Notes under the pieces: generated by a model
Databases searched by the model: none
What the model was told of the DNA's origin: nothing
Seen by the model: only the letters and a program-made list of their open reading frames with translations
Position numbers and translations under genes: made by a program
In this document: positions 30,405-38,629 of the stretch, in pieces
Position numbering within the stretch: the first letter of the stretch is position 1
Layout: the number at the start of each line of letters is the position of its first letter
Assembly (NCBI GenBank): GCA_045585955.1
Contig: JAZMZK010000089.1
Location: 1 to 39,984 of the forward strand
Reading direction: 5' to 3'
DNA from: SIG78 sp045585955
GTDB taxonomy: Bacteria; Verrucomicrobiota; Lentisphaeria; Victivallales; Victivallaceae
DNA: 39,984 bases

Positions 30405-30457
30405 AAAAAAACAGGGCATTGCAAACTTTTGAGTTTTTGCAATACCCTGTTATTTTT
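30405..30457. terminator. bidirectional terminator between nagB and the Gfo/Idh gene
   Basis: AACAGGGCATTGCAAA (30410-30425) and TTTGCAATACCCTGTT (30436-30451) form a 16-bp stem with one mismatch and a 10-nt loop. An A-tract precedes and a T-tract (TATTTTT) follows, so it can end transcripts from both sides. The Gfo/Idh gene ends at 30474 on the other strand. Confidence 0.85.
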
Positions 30458-30473
30458 ACTTCAGAAAAACGCC

Positions 30474-31559
30474 TTACTTGAGGGGCTTTTTCGGAAGCGG
30501 ATTCTGCTTGTGAGCTTCTTCCATGATGTAGACCTGACGGCGCACCTGATCGTGGGTGATTTCAGGGGCTTTGCCTTCGGTGACTACGGCGTAGAAGTCT
30601 TTGTAGAGCAGATGCACGATTTCGGAGAAACCGGTGGCGTTGCTGTTGGCGTTGGCACATTCCCAGGTCATTTCGGTCCACTTGAGCTGTTCGCCGCAAT
30701 ACTGACGGTCTTTGCTCCAGGGCTTCCAGAATTCCTGTTTGGGGGCTTCTTCCGGATTGAAATACTTCCACTGGATCTTGTTGGCATCGGCGATCAAACC
30801 GCCGTAAGTACCGGAAATATTGTACATATTGCCGATCTTGTAAGCCTGCAGACTGCTGATGTCAATATCAATAGTCGGGTTGTTGGGACCGGTCAAACGC
30901 ACCAGAGCCATGTTTTCGGCATCGCCGCCGAGATCCCAGTGTTCGGAAGCGAACACGGCGTTCACGGTCGGATATTCTTCACCGAACAGCACGACCGCCT
31001 GGTCAACCGGGTGCGGCCCGGTGTTGAACAAGTTACCGGCTTTCTGATCCTGACGGGTCTGCCAGTCCCAACGACGGCCGAAACCGCTCCAGTTGGAACG
31101 GATGTAAACGATCTTGCCCAGCACACCGGAAGCGATGATTTCGCGGATCTTGGTGAACATGGGGTAGAAACGGCTGTTCTGGAAGGGATAGAGCAGCACA
31201 CCGGTTTCTTTGGCAGTTTCCACAAGCATATCGAATTCTTCGACGGTGGTGGCGGTGGGTTTTTCGGTCACAAGATATTTGATCTTGCCGGATTTCATGG
31301 CAGCCATGCTGGTTTCCACATGGAAAGCACTGGGGGTGGCGTTGACAAAAAGATCAACTGCGGGACCCTTTTCCAGCAATTCAGCATAGTTGCTGTAAGC
31401 TTCGCAACCGAGTTCGTCGATCGCCTGCTGACGGCGTTCCGGCAATTCATCGGCTACGGCAACGATCTTGAAGTTGGCGTTGGTACGCAGGTACTTGGCA
31501 TGGATACCCCAGCCGCTGCGACCCTGACCGGCGATTGCCACGGTAATTACTTTACCCAT
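30474..31559 (-). CDS. Gfo/Idh/MocA-family oxidoreductase
   Basis: A 361-residue NAD(P)-dependent sugar oxidoreductase. The N-terminal Rossmann domain (about 1-125) begins VITVAIAGQGRSGWGIHAKY and has the VTEKPTATT motif with the conserved EKP lysine. The C-terminal alpha/beta domain has GNLFNTGPHPVDQAVVLFGE, with the expected His for proton transfer. The substrate is unknown; members act on inositols, glucose, N-acetylhexosamines and others. AAGGAG precedes the ATG. It lies 44 bp after a GntR-family regulator gene on the same strand, which probably controls it. The C-terminus is Lys/Pro-rich (NPLPKKPLK). Confidence 0.88.
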   Translation of the reverse strand: MGKVITVAIAGQGRSGWGIHAKYLRTNANFKIVAVADELPERRQQAIDELGCEAYSNYAELLEKGPAVDLFVNATPSAFHVETSMAAMKSGKIKYLVTEKPTATTVEEFDMLVETAKETGVLLYPFQNSRFYPMFTKIREIIASGVLGKIVYIRSNWSGFGRRWDWQTRQDQKAGNLFNTGPHPVDQAVVLFGEEYPTVNAVFASEHWDLGGDAENMALVRLTGPNNPTIDIDISSLQAYKIGNMYNISGTYGGLIADANKIQWKYFNPEEAPKQEFWKPWSKDRQYCGEQLKWTEMTWECANANSNATGFSEIVHLLYKDFYAVVTEGKAPEITHDQVRRQVYIMEEAHKQNPLPKKPLK

Positions 31560-31603
31560 TTTTCTTCTCCTTGTTTATTGAAGTGTTAAGGGTGGTTTAT
31601 GGT

Positions 31604-32584
31604 TTATGTATCGCCCTGCCGCCGTTCGGGAACAATCAGAGTGTGGCGTTCGCCGCCGAGTCTGCCTTCCAGCAAACTTTCCAGCTCCGAAACCGCTCCG
31701 TCAAACAGCGCAGAGTTGTTCTGTATAAAACTTGTAACCCGCACTCCCCAGCACGAGGAGGGCAGATCATTATCAAAATCACTGTAAAAAATATCTTTGC
31801 CCCACTTGAGATTGTGCATTCTGGCAAACCACATCACCGCTCCGGTATTTGCCATAGTTGTAGAAATCAGCAGAAGCGGTTTACCGGAAGTTACGGGCAA
31901 TTCTTCGAGTCTGGCAAGTTTATCTTCAAAATTATCCGGCATTTGCCAGACTTCGTAAAAGCGTTGCGCCGCCCGGCAGGCATCAATAAATCCGGTTTCC
32001 CGGTAGCTGGTGGGATCGGCTATTTCGTTGGTCTGCAGCAAATAAACCTGACTTGCCGGCAGGTGATCGAGCCGCTCGCGGGTTATTTCATAATAGGCGC
32101 CGCGGTGGTCGGTGGAAACACAGACTTCTCCGGAAATAATGCGGTTGATAACTACTTGCGGAACCTGATTGTGCAGGAATTCGATCGCCGGTTTCAGCGT
32201 TCTGCCCGGCCGTACCCATATAACTCCGTCGTAGTCCAGCAAAGAAGCCCAGTCGGATTTGTGCTGAAGCTCTTTTTCGTGAATGGCTTTGACTTCCCAC
32301 GCGTCAGGCAGTTTATGCTTGATTGCGTGCGAATTAACCACTGCTACATGATAAGGGTGGTGCAGTTCATCTTTGACAAAAGTTCCGGAGCCGTGGCGGG
32401 AAATCACCAGATTGCGCCTCCGCAATTCGCCGATACAGCGGTCGATCGTGGCACGCGCCACCGAAAATTCCGCCATAAGCTCCACCCGGGGCGGGAGTGC
32501 CGCGCCGGGAGCATAGATGCCGCAACGGATCCGGTTTTCCAGCTCCGCAGTTATCTTACGGTAACGGGTGTCGTTAAGAGCCAT
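31604..32584 (-). CDS. GntR-family regulator with LacI/PBP1-like sensor domain
   Basis: A 326-residue regulator. The N-terminal winged helix (about 5-70) has YRKITAELENRIRCGIYAPG, the recognition helix LMAEFSVARATIDRCIGEL and the wing RHGSGTFV. The remaining part (about 75-315) resembles a sugar-binding LacI fold (HVAVVNSH, then DYDGVIWVRPGR and PQVVINRI). It has the same plan as the regulator at 5.6 kb but is clearly different in sequence. A promoter is found at 32654-32626. A TTTGCC-containing palindrome upstream and a copy at the start codon are candidate operators. The downstream Gfo/Idh gene is the likely target, and autoregulation is likely. Confidence 0.85.
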   Translation of the reverse strand: MALNDTRYRKITAELENRIRCGIYAPGAALPPRVELMAEFSVARATIDRCIGELRRRNLVISRHGSGTFVKDELHHPYHVAVVNSHAIKHKLPDAWEVKAIHEKELQHKSDWASLLDYDGVIWVRPGRTLKPAIEFLHNQVPQVVINRIISGEVCVSTDHRGAYYEITRERLDHLPASQVYLLQTNEIADPTSYRETGFIDACRAAQRFYEVWQMPDNFEDKLARLEELPVTSGKPLLLISTTMANTGAVMWFARMHNLKWGKDIFYSDFDNDLPSSCWGVRVTSFIQNNSALFDGAVSELESLLEGRLGGERHTLIVPERRQGDT

Positions 32585-32625
32585 TTGCCAAACAATCCTT
32601 CAAGTTTATCAGGCTTATTTACAAT

Positions 32626-32654
32626 AAAATAACATGCCTAGACAACTTTTGCAA
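32626..32654 (-). promoter_or_regulatory. promoter of the GntR-Gfo/Idh operon
   Basis: On the minus strand, TTGCAA (32654-32649), 17 bp, TATTTT (32631-32626), with a TG in the extended -10 position. Confidence 0.55.
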
Positions 32655-32679
32655 ACAAAATCTGTATTTTTTTCAATAA

Positions 32680-32692
32680 TATTTGCCAAATA
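32680..32692. promoter_or_regulatory. candidate operator palindrome upstream of the GntR gene
   Basis: TATTTG-C-CAAATA is a perfect palindrome about 25 bp upstream of the -35 box. Its core ATTTGCCAAA recurs exactly at 32583-32592, across the start codon of the regulator. Two equal sites on either side of the promoter fit autoregulation. Confidence 0.4.
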
Positions 32693-32698
32693 AACCTT

Positions 32699-32716
32699 GC
32701 TGTCTGCCCCGACAGC
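32699..32716 (-). terminator. small hairpin after the sigma factor gene
   Basis: GCTGTC (32699-32704) and GACAGC (32711-32716) pair perfectly over a 6-nt loop, 22 bp after the sigma factor stop. Downstream on the minus strand is only weakly T-rich, so termination is uncertain. Confidence 0.35.
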
Positions 32717-32737
32717 GGCTGTACAGCAGTAAAGGAA

Positions 32738-33346
32738 TCACAAATTTTTAAGTATTGCGGCTAATATATCGTCTTTTTCCAACAGTTTTCTCAAACGCTT
32801 TCTGGCTCTTGACAAACGGGATTTGATCGAACCTATCGAACACCCCAAATGGTATGCTATTTCAGAATATTTCAAGCCGCGCAGCCACAGTATAAGAACT
32901 ATTCTTGAGTCTTTTGGCAACTCGTCGATCATTCTGTACACAGCACAGCAGAGATCGGCGCTTTCATATTCAGCTGACCTGTCCGCTACGACCTGGTCGG
33001 TTAAAACATTTACCCGGTAATCTTCAAGCAGTATACCAAACCTTTTCTTTTTATGGAAATAATTGTTGGTTTGATTGATGAGTATCTGGCAAAGCCAAGT
33101 GGAGAGCTGCGAATTACTGCGGAAGTTGCTTAAATAACGGTAAGCCAGTATCAATGTATTCTGAACAACATCGTCCGCCTCATTCCCGGAGCGCATCAAT
33201 TTATGCGCCAGCGCTTTCAGCTGCGGTATATAATAGAGAGCTATAAAGTCGAAAGCCTCTTTATTACCCGCCCGGAAATCCGTAAGATGCTTTTTTACAG
33301 AATCAGCAGTACCCTTCGAAATACCGGTGTTGTTGAATTTTCGCAT
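32738..33346 (-). CDS. RNA polymerase sigma factor, sigma-70 family (ECF type)
   Basis: A 202-residue sigma factor with region 2 (about 25-95: EAFDFIALYYIPQLKALAHK, then NEADDVVQNTLILAYRYLSN, and STWLCQILINQ) and region 4 (about 135-195: MIDELPKDSRIVLILWLRGL, then YSEIAYHLGCSIGSIKSRLS as helix-turn-helix). Region 3 is absent, as in ECF sigmas. The 20-residue N-terminal extension is polar. No anti-sigma gene adjoins it, so control is probably by expression or by an unlinked partner. The ribosome site is weak. It is preceded by an AT-rich, repeat-filled region that may be its control region. Confidence 0.88.
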   Translation of the reverse strand: MRKFNNTGISKGTADSVKKHLTDFRAGNKEAFDFIALYYIPQLKALAHKLMRSGNEADDVVQNTLILAYRYLSNFRSNSQLSTWLCQILINQTNNYFHKKKRFGILLEDYRVNVLTDQVVADRSAEYESADLCCAVYRMIDELPKDSRIVLILWLRGLKYSEIAYHLGCSIGSIKSRLSRARKRLRKLLEKDDILAAILKNL

Positions 33347-33368
33347 AACAGTACCATTAACAAAAAAA

Positions 33369-33480
33369 TTAAGTGTTTTATTAATTTTTAAGTTAATTTA
33401 TACTAAAAACGAATAAAATCAAGCAAAATTTAACTTAATACTTAATTTTTTCAGATTATCAACAAAAAAAATTAAGTATT
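33369..33480. repeat. AT-rich control region with repeated TTAAGT hexamers
   Basis: The hexamer TTAAGT or its complement ACTTAA is found at 33369-33374, 33388-33393, 33433-33438, 33440-33445 and 33472-33477. Two of these lie in a 15-bp perfect inverted repeat, AATACTTAATTTTTT (33437-33451) against AAAAAATTAAGTATT (33466-33480). The region directly precedes the sigma factor start (33346). Confidence 0.6.
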
Positions 33481-33596
33481 TGCTTATTTTTCTTTACAGC
33501 TTTCCGGGCACTCCGGCATACAAGCCCAATATCAGATAAAAGTTTTGAGATGTACCAAACTTCCGCAAGCAGTGCTGTTTTCTATCGGCAGCAGCA

Positions 33597-34325
33597 TTAA
33601 TAACCGGAAAGTTTCCGGCTCCACCGGTCAAGTTCAGCAGAGCGTTTCCGGTGATCCGGCATATATTCAGCCAGTACCCGGTAAAATGCCGGAGAGTGAT
33701 TCATTTCTCTGAAATGTGAACATTCGTGCAATATCACCAGATCAATAAGTTCCATAGGATACATTATCAGACGCCACGAAAAGTTCAACTCTTTTCTGCT
33801 GTTGCAAGAGCCGAAACGCCGGTTGGCGCCGTTGATATTTATCTTGCGGCAGCTGAACCCGAACTGACGGCTGAATTCTTCCAGTCTGGCAGTAATTATT
33901 CTCCGGGCATGCCGCCGGTAAAAAGCCTCAAGCATACTTCGGATCGCCAGCGGATCATCATTCGGAGTCAGCAGGCAATCTTCGTTCAATGCAATAACTT
34001 TGCTTGAACTCTCCGGCACATATTTCAGCACATAGCTTTTGCCGCAGAAAAAGAATATACCGCCCGGTTTGAATTCAAAGTTATGAGTGCGCTCTTCCGG
34101 AGAAATTGCGGAAAGTTTTTTCAACTGCCCTGCCAACCACGGTTCAAAACTTTTATATGCCGCCCGCAGTTGCGTCAAAGAAACTTTTTCCGGTGCCAGC
34201 AGTTCCACTCTGCCATCACTTTTCAGCTTGATTCCGATGCGTTTACGGCGCTGCGAGCAGCTGATGAGAATTTCATCAAACTGCGGCACCCGGCAATCGG
34301 TCAAATTCTTTTCCGGCAAATCCAT
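33597..34325 (-). CDS. YgjP-like (DUF45, M48-type) metalloprotease
   Basis: A 242-residue zinc metallopeptidase-like protein. The core is VILHECSHFREMNHSPAFY, with HECSH at 200-204 and a further His at 210, the pattern of YgjP/SprT-like proteins. The upstream segment RRFGSCNSRKELNFSWRLIM and the beta-rich N-terminus (KRIGIKLKSDGRVELLAPE) are also family hallmarks. There is no signal or membrane segment, so it is cytoplasmic. Its biological role is not established; association with nucleic acid or restriction functions is known for relatives. It is a single gene with a promoter at 34418-34390, divergent from the protease-ftsZ operon. Confidence 0.87.
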   Translation of the reverse strand: MDLPEKNLTDCRVPQFDEILISCSQRRKRIGIKLKSDGRVELLAPEKVSLTQLRAAYKSFEPWLAGQLKKLSAISPEERTHNFEFKPGGIFFFCGKSYVLKYVPESSSKVIALNEDCLLTPNDDPLAIRSMLEAFYRRHARRIITARLEEFSRQFGFSCRKININGANRRFGSCNSRKELNFSWRLIMYPMELIDLVILHECSHFREMNHSPAFYRVLAEYMPDHRKRSAELDRWSRKLSGY

Positions 34326-34389
34326 AAAAATCCTGAAAAAAGTTGAAAATATTTGCTTTTGTAATTAGAAAGAGCATAACATTGATATT

Positions 34390-34418
34390 ATATTACCACC
34401 CATATAGTATAAATGCAA
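34390..34418 (-). promoter_or_regulatory. promoter of the metalloprotease gene
   Basis: On the minus strand, TTGCAT (34418-34413), 17 bp, TAATAT (34395-34390). A plus-strand TATATT (34389-34394) overlaps it and may serve the protease-ftsZ operon, so the two directions could compete. Confidence 0.5.
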
Positions 34419-34435
34419 GGATTTGAAATTTAAAT

Positions 34436-36568
34436 ATGAAAAATAAACTCGTTCTGAAAACTCTTACAGCGGCAGTGCTGATCTTCACAGGCTGCTGCTG
34501 TGCCTTTTCCGCCGTCGCAAGCCCCGGCAATACAAATATCTTGCCGGGTCAGCTTGAACTGACCGGCAGACTTACAGCCAAAGCACTTGAAAAAAACCAT
34601 TTCCGCAAACTGGCGCAGGATGCAGCACTTTCGTCATTGATCTTCGATGGATATTTTAAAATTCTCGACCCGGGGAAAGTCTACTTTACCCGGCGCGATA
34701 TTCTTTCGTTCGGCAAAGACCGCTTCCGCTTGCTGGACGAAATCAACAACGGAGAACTCCGGGCGATTTACAGCATTTACAACCGTTATCTGGAACGACT
34801 CCGGGAATACCGGACTTTTGTGGAAACGCTTATGAAAAACGGAGTAACTTTCGATACCCGCGAAAGCTATACGGCAGACCGCAAAGATGCTGATTACCCG
34901 CAGGACGATAAAGAGCTCAAAGAACTCTGGCGCAAACGCCTCAAAAACGATCTGCTCTATTACCGTTTGATGCAAAAAGTCATGCAGGAACGCGCCAAAG
35001 ACCCGGATGTTCAGGCAGAAATGAAAAAGCGCTGGGCAAAAAAATCCCCCGAAGACAAAGTCCGTTCCCGCTTGCACGACCAATACAATTTTGCGGCTCA
35101 AGCTGATAAAATGGATATTCTGGGCATGTTCCTGACTGCTATGGCGCAAGTTTACGGACCGCATTCGCATTATTCAACACCTAAACAGGAAGAAGATTTC
35201 AATATCCAGTTCAAGCTCTCGCTATCCGGTATCGGAGCAACCCTTACCAACGAAGACGGCTTTGTGAAAGTTGTTGATCTGGTTCCCGGCGGCCCGGCAG
35301 ATAAAAACGGCAAACTCAAACCCGAAGATCGCATCATTGCCGTTACTCAGGAACAGGGCGAACCTGTGGATGTGATAGATATGAGCATAAGCAATGCTGT
35401 AAAACTTATCCGCGGTCCGGCGGGTACCAAAGTCACTCTGACAGTGCTTTCTGCCGAAAAGGGTTCAGCAGCAATGCCGGAAGATATCACCATCACCCGC
35501 GGCCAGGTGGAACTAAAAGAAAATGCTGCTCAAGGCAAGATCCAAACCGTAACTGCACCGGATAAAAGCACCAAACGCATCGGGGTTATCAAACTCAATA
35601 ACTTTTATATGGATTTTGAAGGTGCCGCCAAAGGTCTGCCCAATTACCGCAGCTGCACCCGTGATGTAAACAAGATACTTCAGGACTTCAAAGCCGCCCG
35701 GGTCGATGCCGTGATCCTTGATTTGCGCAGCAATTCCGGCGGCAGCCTGCCGGAAGCGATCACTTTGAGCGGATTGTTCATAACTCAAGGCCCGGTGGTA
35801 CAGGTGGTTGATGCCGACAGCAAACTGAATGTCTACACCGATCCGGATGAACGCATAGCCTACTCGGGGCCGCTGGTGATAATGGTCAGTAAATTCTCGG
35901 CATCCAGCAGCGAGATCCTTGCCGGAGCAATGCAGGATTACCGGCGCGCACTGTTGGTGGGCGACAGCCGCACTTACGGCAAAGGAACGGTTTTAAGCGT
36001 AACCGATCTGACCCGCTTTTTGCGCTTTTTCAACCGCAAGATGGATGCGGGAAGTCTGACTCACGAAATAGCAATGTTTTTCCGCATAAGCGGTGAATCC
36101 AATCAGGCTAAAGGCATAACGCCGGACATCATACTGCCAAGTTTTACTGAAGTTATGGAAATCGGAGAAATTTACAGCGATAATCACCTGCCCTGGCAAA
36201 AAATCAAACAGGCAGAAATCTCCATGAATTCTTTTTCCGGCTACCGGCTGCTTACCAATTCTGTAAAAAAGCAGCTTGCTCTTTCCAGTCAGCTGCGGCT
36301 GAAAAATGATCCGCAGCTCAAGCGGTTGCAGAAAGATATTGAGCGTTTCAAAAAAATCCGGGACCGCAAAAGTGTATCGCTCAACGAAAAACAGCGGCTC
36401 AAAGAATATTACGACGAAAAAGCCGCTGCCGACAAAGTTGAAGCAATGCTCGATGACTCCGACAAAAAATCCGGTAAAAAATCTGCTCAATCTGATGTAC
36501 TGCTGCAAGAAACACTGCGTATAGCAGCCGAATACAGCTGTATACTCAATGCCGGAAAGGAGAAGTAA
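34436..36568 (+). CDS. prc: carboxy-terminal processing protease (S41, Tsp/Prc type)
   Basis: A 710-residue exported serine protease. A signal sequence (MKNKLVLKTLTAAVLIFTGC, then CCAFSAVASP) contains Cys residues that could also serve as a lipobox. Residues about 30-250 are the helical N-terminal region seen in E. coli Tsp; about 260-345 a PDZ domain (LSGIGATLTNEDGFVKVVDL); then the S41 catalytic domain. The Ser-Lys site is FSASSSEILAGAMQDYRRA with Ser490, Asp501 in QDYRRA and Lys516 in YGKGT. The C-terminus (about 575-700) is helical and charged, like the Tsp tail. It cleaves proteins at the C-terminus in the cell envelope. Its stop shares one base with the next start, so it is co-translated with the CPBP protease and ftsAZ. 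Confidence 0.9.
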   Translation: MKNKLVLKTLTAAVLIFTGCCCAFSAVASPGNTNILPGQLELTGRLTAKALEKNHFRKLAQDAALSSLIFDGYFKILDPGKVYFTRRDILSFGKDRFRLLDEINNGELRAIYSIYNRYLERLREYRTFVETLMKNGVTFDTRESYTADRKDADYPQDDKELKELWRKRLKNDLLYYRLMQKVMQERAKDPDVQAEMKKRWAKKSPEDKVRSRLHDQYNFAAQADKMDILGMFLTAMAQVYGPHSHYSTPKQEEDFNIQFKLSLSGIGATLTNEDGFVKVVDLVPGGPADKNGKLKPEDRIIAVTQEQGEPVDVIDMSISNAVKLIRGPAGTKVTLTVLSAEKGSAAMPEDITITRGQVELKENAAQGKIQTVTAPDKSTKRIGVIKLNNFYMDFEGAAKGLPNYRSCTRDVNKILQDFKAARVDAVILDLRSNSGGSLPEAITLSGLFITQGPVVQVVDADSKLNVYTDPDERIAYSGPLVIMVSKFSASSSEILAGAMQDYRRALLVGDSRTYGKGTVLSVTDLTRFLRFFNRKMDAGSLTHEIAMFFRISGESNQAKGITPDIILPSFTEVMEIGEIYSDNHLPWQKIKQAEISMNSFSGYRLLTNSVKKQLALSSQLRLKNDPQLKRLQKDIERFKKIRDRKSVSLNEKQRLKEYYDEKAAADKVEAMLDDSDKKSGKKSAQSDVLLQETLRIAAEYSCILNAGKEK

Positions 36569-37320
36569 TGGTCTACGGCTACACAGCTCCGGCGGCAGCC
36601 CATACCGGGCATATAAGAATGGTATCCTGGAAACTGGTCTTGGCGGCAACGGCGGCATTTTGTACCGGGTATATACTCATACCGCTGGGTGGAGCAAGCC
36701 TGAAAAATTTCAGCAATACCGCCGGGTGCGTAATGGCAGCTGCCGGGCCGCTGATCGGTATTCTGGTGCTTTTTTTGCAAGTCATGCTTTACAAAAAAAG
36801 CTTCCGCAGAGCCATGCTGGAACTTGGTTTTCGCCGTTTTCCGGTCAAAATGCTGCTGTGGGGATTGCCGCTGGCTGCTTTGCTTACGCTGCTGGGCGGA
36901 GCTGTAACCTTGATTTGGGGATACATCGGCAGCAAACTGAACTGGGATCTGGGTGTACCGCCAACCATTGAAGCGGCGATGTCGGAAAATACAGCTGAAG
37001 TTGCAGCGTTGCTGGTAACGGCATTGCTGGCAGCACCGGTTTTTGAAGAGATATTCTTCAGGCGTGTGCTTTACGGGGCATTCCTGAAAGTGTTTCCTCA
37101 TTCAATATCAGCATTCATTGCATCGCTGATATTTGCGGCAACACACATGTCGCTGCTGCAACTGCCGGGTCTGCTGACACTCAGTTTTATATGGCAGAAT
37201 TTTTATGCAAACAGCCGCACGCTCTGGACAACGATAGTATTGCACTTTTTCAACAATACTGTCGCTGCCGGAATGCTGCTTTTGATGCGTTGCTATGCAA
37301 ATGATATTGTAACTTATTAA
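36568..37320 (+). CDS. CPBP-family intramembrane metalloprotease
   Basis: A 250-residue membrane protein with about six to eight helices. The CPBP/Abi motifs are EEIFFRR at 160-166 (E-E-x3-R), THMSLLQLPG (His193) and VLHFFNN at 224-230 (H-x3-N), which form the metal site of Rce1-like proteases. It would cleave or bind prenylated or membrane proteins; the bacterial function is generally unknown. The start ATG overlaps the stop of the S41 gene by one base and has GGAAAGGAGAAG before it. It is followed 17 bp later by ftsA, so this envelope protease is under the same control as division. Confidence 0.88.
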   Translation: MVYGYTAPAAAHTGHIRMVSWKLVLAATAAFCTGYILIPLGGASLKNFSNTAGCVMAAAGPLIGILVLFLQVMLYKKSFRRAMLELGFRRFPVKMLLWGLPLAALLTLLGGAVTLIWGYIGSKLNWDLGVPPTIEAAMSENTAEVAALLVTALLAAPVFEEIFFRRVLYGAFLKVFPHSISAFIASLIFAATHMSLLQLPGLLTLSFIWQNFYANSRTLWTTIVLHFFNNTVAAGMLLLMRCYANDIVTY

Positions 37321-37337
37321 AGTACAGGGTATTGGAT

Positions 37338-38615
37338 ATGTTTAAACAGCACAATATAATTACCGCCGTGGAAATAGGCACCAGCAAAGTCTGTGTGCTT
37401 ATCGGCGAATATACCGATGAAGATTTGAATATCATCGGTAAAGGGGAAACTTCCAGCAGCGGGGCGGTCGTCAAAGGCGAGATAGTTTCCATGGATCTGC
37501 TGATCGAAAAACTTATTGATGCTATGGATCAGGCTGATATACAAAGCGGTCGGGAACTCAATAACAGTTCCATGTTTGTCGTTGCGGTTACAGGTTGCGA
37601 TATAGCTTCGATGTTAAGCGAAGGTACTGCGTTTGTTCAAAACGAAGAACACCGTATAACCGAAGATGAGATTTTTGAGGCGGTCAACAATGCAAAAATC
37701 CAAAACCTCAATACCGACCGCCGCATGATCAACAGTTTTGATGCCTATTACATGATCGACGGTATCCGGCGCTCGTCGCAGCCGCTGAAACAGCGCGCTA
37801 ATGTGCTGAAAGCGTATTCGCATATCATCCACGGCAACAGCAACCGTTTGGAAAATTTCTCGGTTATTTTGCAGGATGCCGGACTTGACTACGAGCCGGA
37901 AATGATTTTCAGCCCCATAGCCGACATGTTCGGACTGCTTTCGGATGATGAACTGGAAAGTGGTGTTCTGCTGATCGACTTCGGAGCCGGTTCTACTGAA
38001 TATTCAGTAGTCTGCAACAACGGAGTTCTTGCCTCCGGAGTTATTGCCATTGGTTTTGAACATGTGGCAAATGATCTGGCTATCGGCTTGAATCTGCCGA
38101 TGAATTACTGCCGCAAACTTCTGGAAGAAGGTACTCTGGAAAAATACAACCGGGAAAATCATCAGTTTATTGAATGCCGTCTAAATACCGGCAGTTTGCG
38201 GAAGATCCCCATCGAAAGTTTCAATCGCATAACCGAAGCGCGCATACAGGAACTTTTTGAACTTATCCGCGGGCAGCTGGGTAAAGAGAGTTTCTGGAAT
38301 AATCTTGCCGGTGGGTGCGTGCTTACCGGCGGCGGGGCAAAATTTTTCCAAACCCGGGAGATCTTTCATAAAGTATGCGATCTGCCATCGCGTATCGGCA
38401 AACCGTTCAGCGCAGTAAGTAGTATACCGCAAGAGCTGAACGATCCCCGTTACAGCACTATTTACGGAGCGTTGCGTTATGGTTATATGCTTGCATTGCA
38501 AAGCGAAAATCGCCGGCAGGAAGGTTTTATCGGTAAGCTGCTCGAAAGAATATCTATTTTCGGCGATGCCACAAGCCGTACATTTAAAAATCTGCGCAGC
38601 AATATGAAAAACTGA
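37338..38615 (+). CDS. ftsA: cell division protein FtsA
   Basis: A 425-residue actin-like ATPase. Motifs are AVEIGTSKVCVLIGE (phosphate 1), LLIDFGAGSTEYSV (phosphate 2) and VLTGGGAKF (adenosine). The SHS2/1C insertion is visible after the first motif. The C-terminus, GFIGKLLERISIFGDATSRT, can form the amphipathic helix that tethers FtsZ to the membrane. It starts at an ATG 17 bp after the CPBP gene. ftsZ starts 14 bp after its stop. FtsQ and the mur genes usually found next to it are not here; two proteases take that place. Confidence 0.93.
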   Translation: MFKQHNIITAVEIGTSKVCVLIGEYTDEDLNIIGKGETSSSGAVVKGEIVSMDLLIEKLIDAMDQADIQSGRELNNSSMFVVAVTGCDIASMLSEGTAFVQNEEHRITEDEIFEAVNNAKIQNLNTDRRMINSFDAYYMIDGIRRSSQPLKQRANVLKAYSHIIHGNSNRLENFSVILQDAGLDYEPEMIFSPIADMFGLLSDDELESGVLLIDFGAGSTEYSVVCNNGVLASGVIAIGFEHVANDLAIGLNLPMNYCRKLLEEGTLEKYNRENHQFIECRLNTGSLRKIPIESFNRITEARIQELFELIRGQLGKESFWNNLAGGCVLTGGGAKFFQTREIFHKVCDLPSRIGKPFSAVSSIPQELNDPRYSTIYGALRYGYMLALQSENRRQEGFIGKLLERISIFGDATSRTFKNLRSNMKN

Positions 38616-38629
38616 AGGAAGAGAACTTT

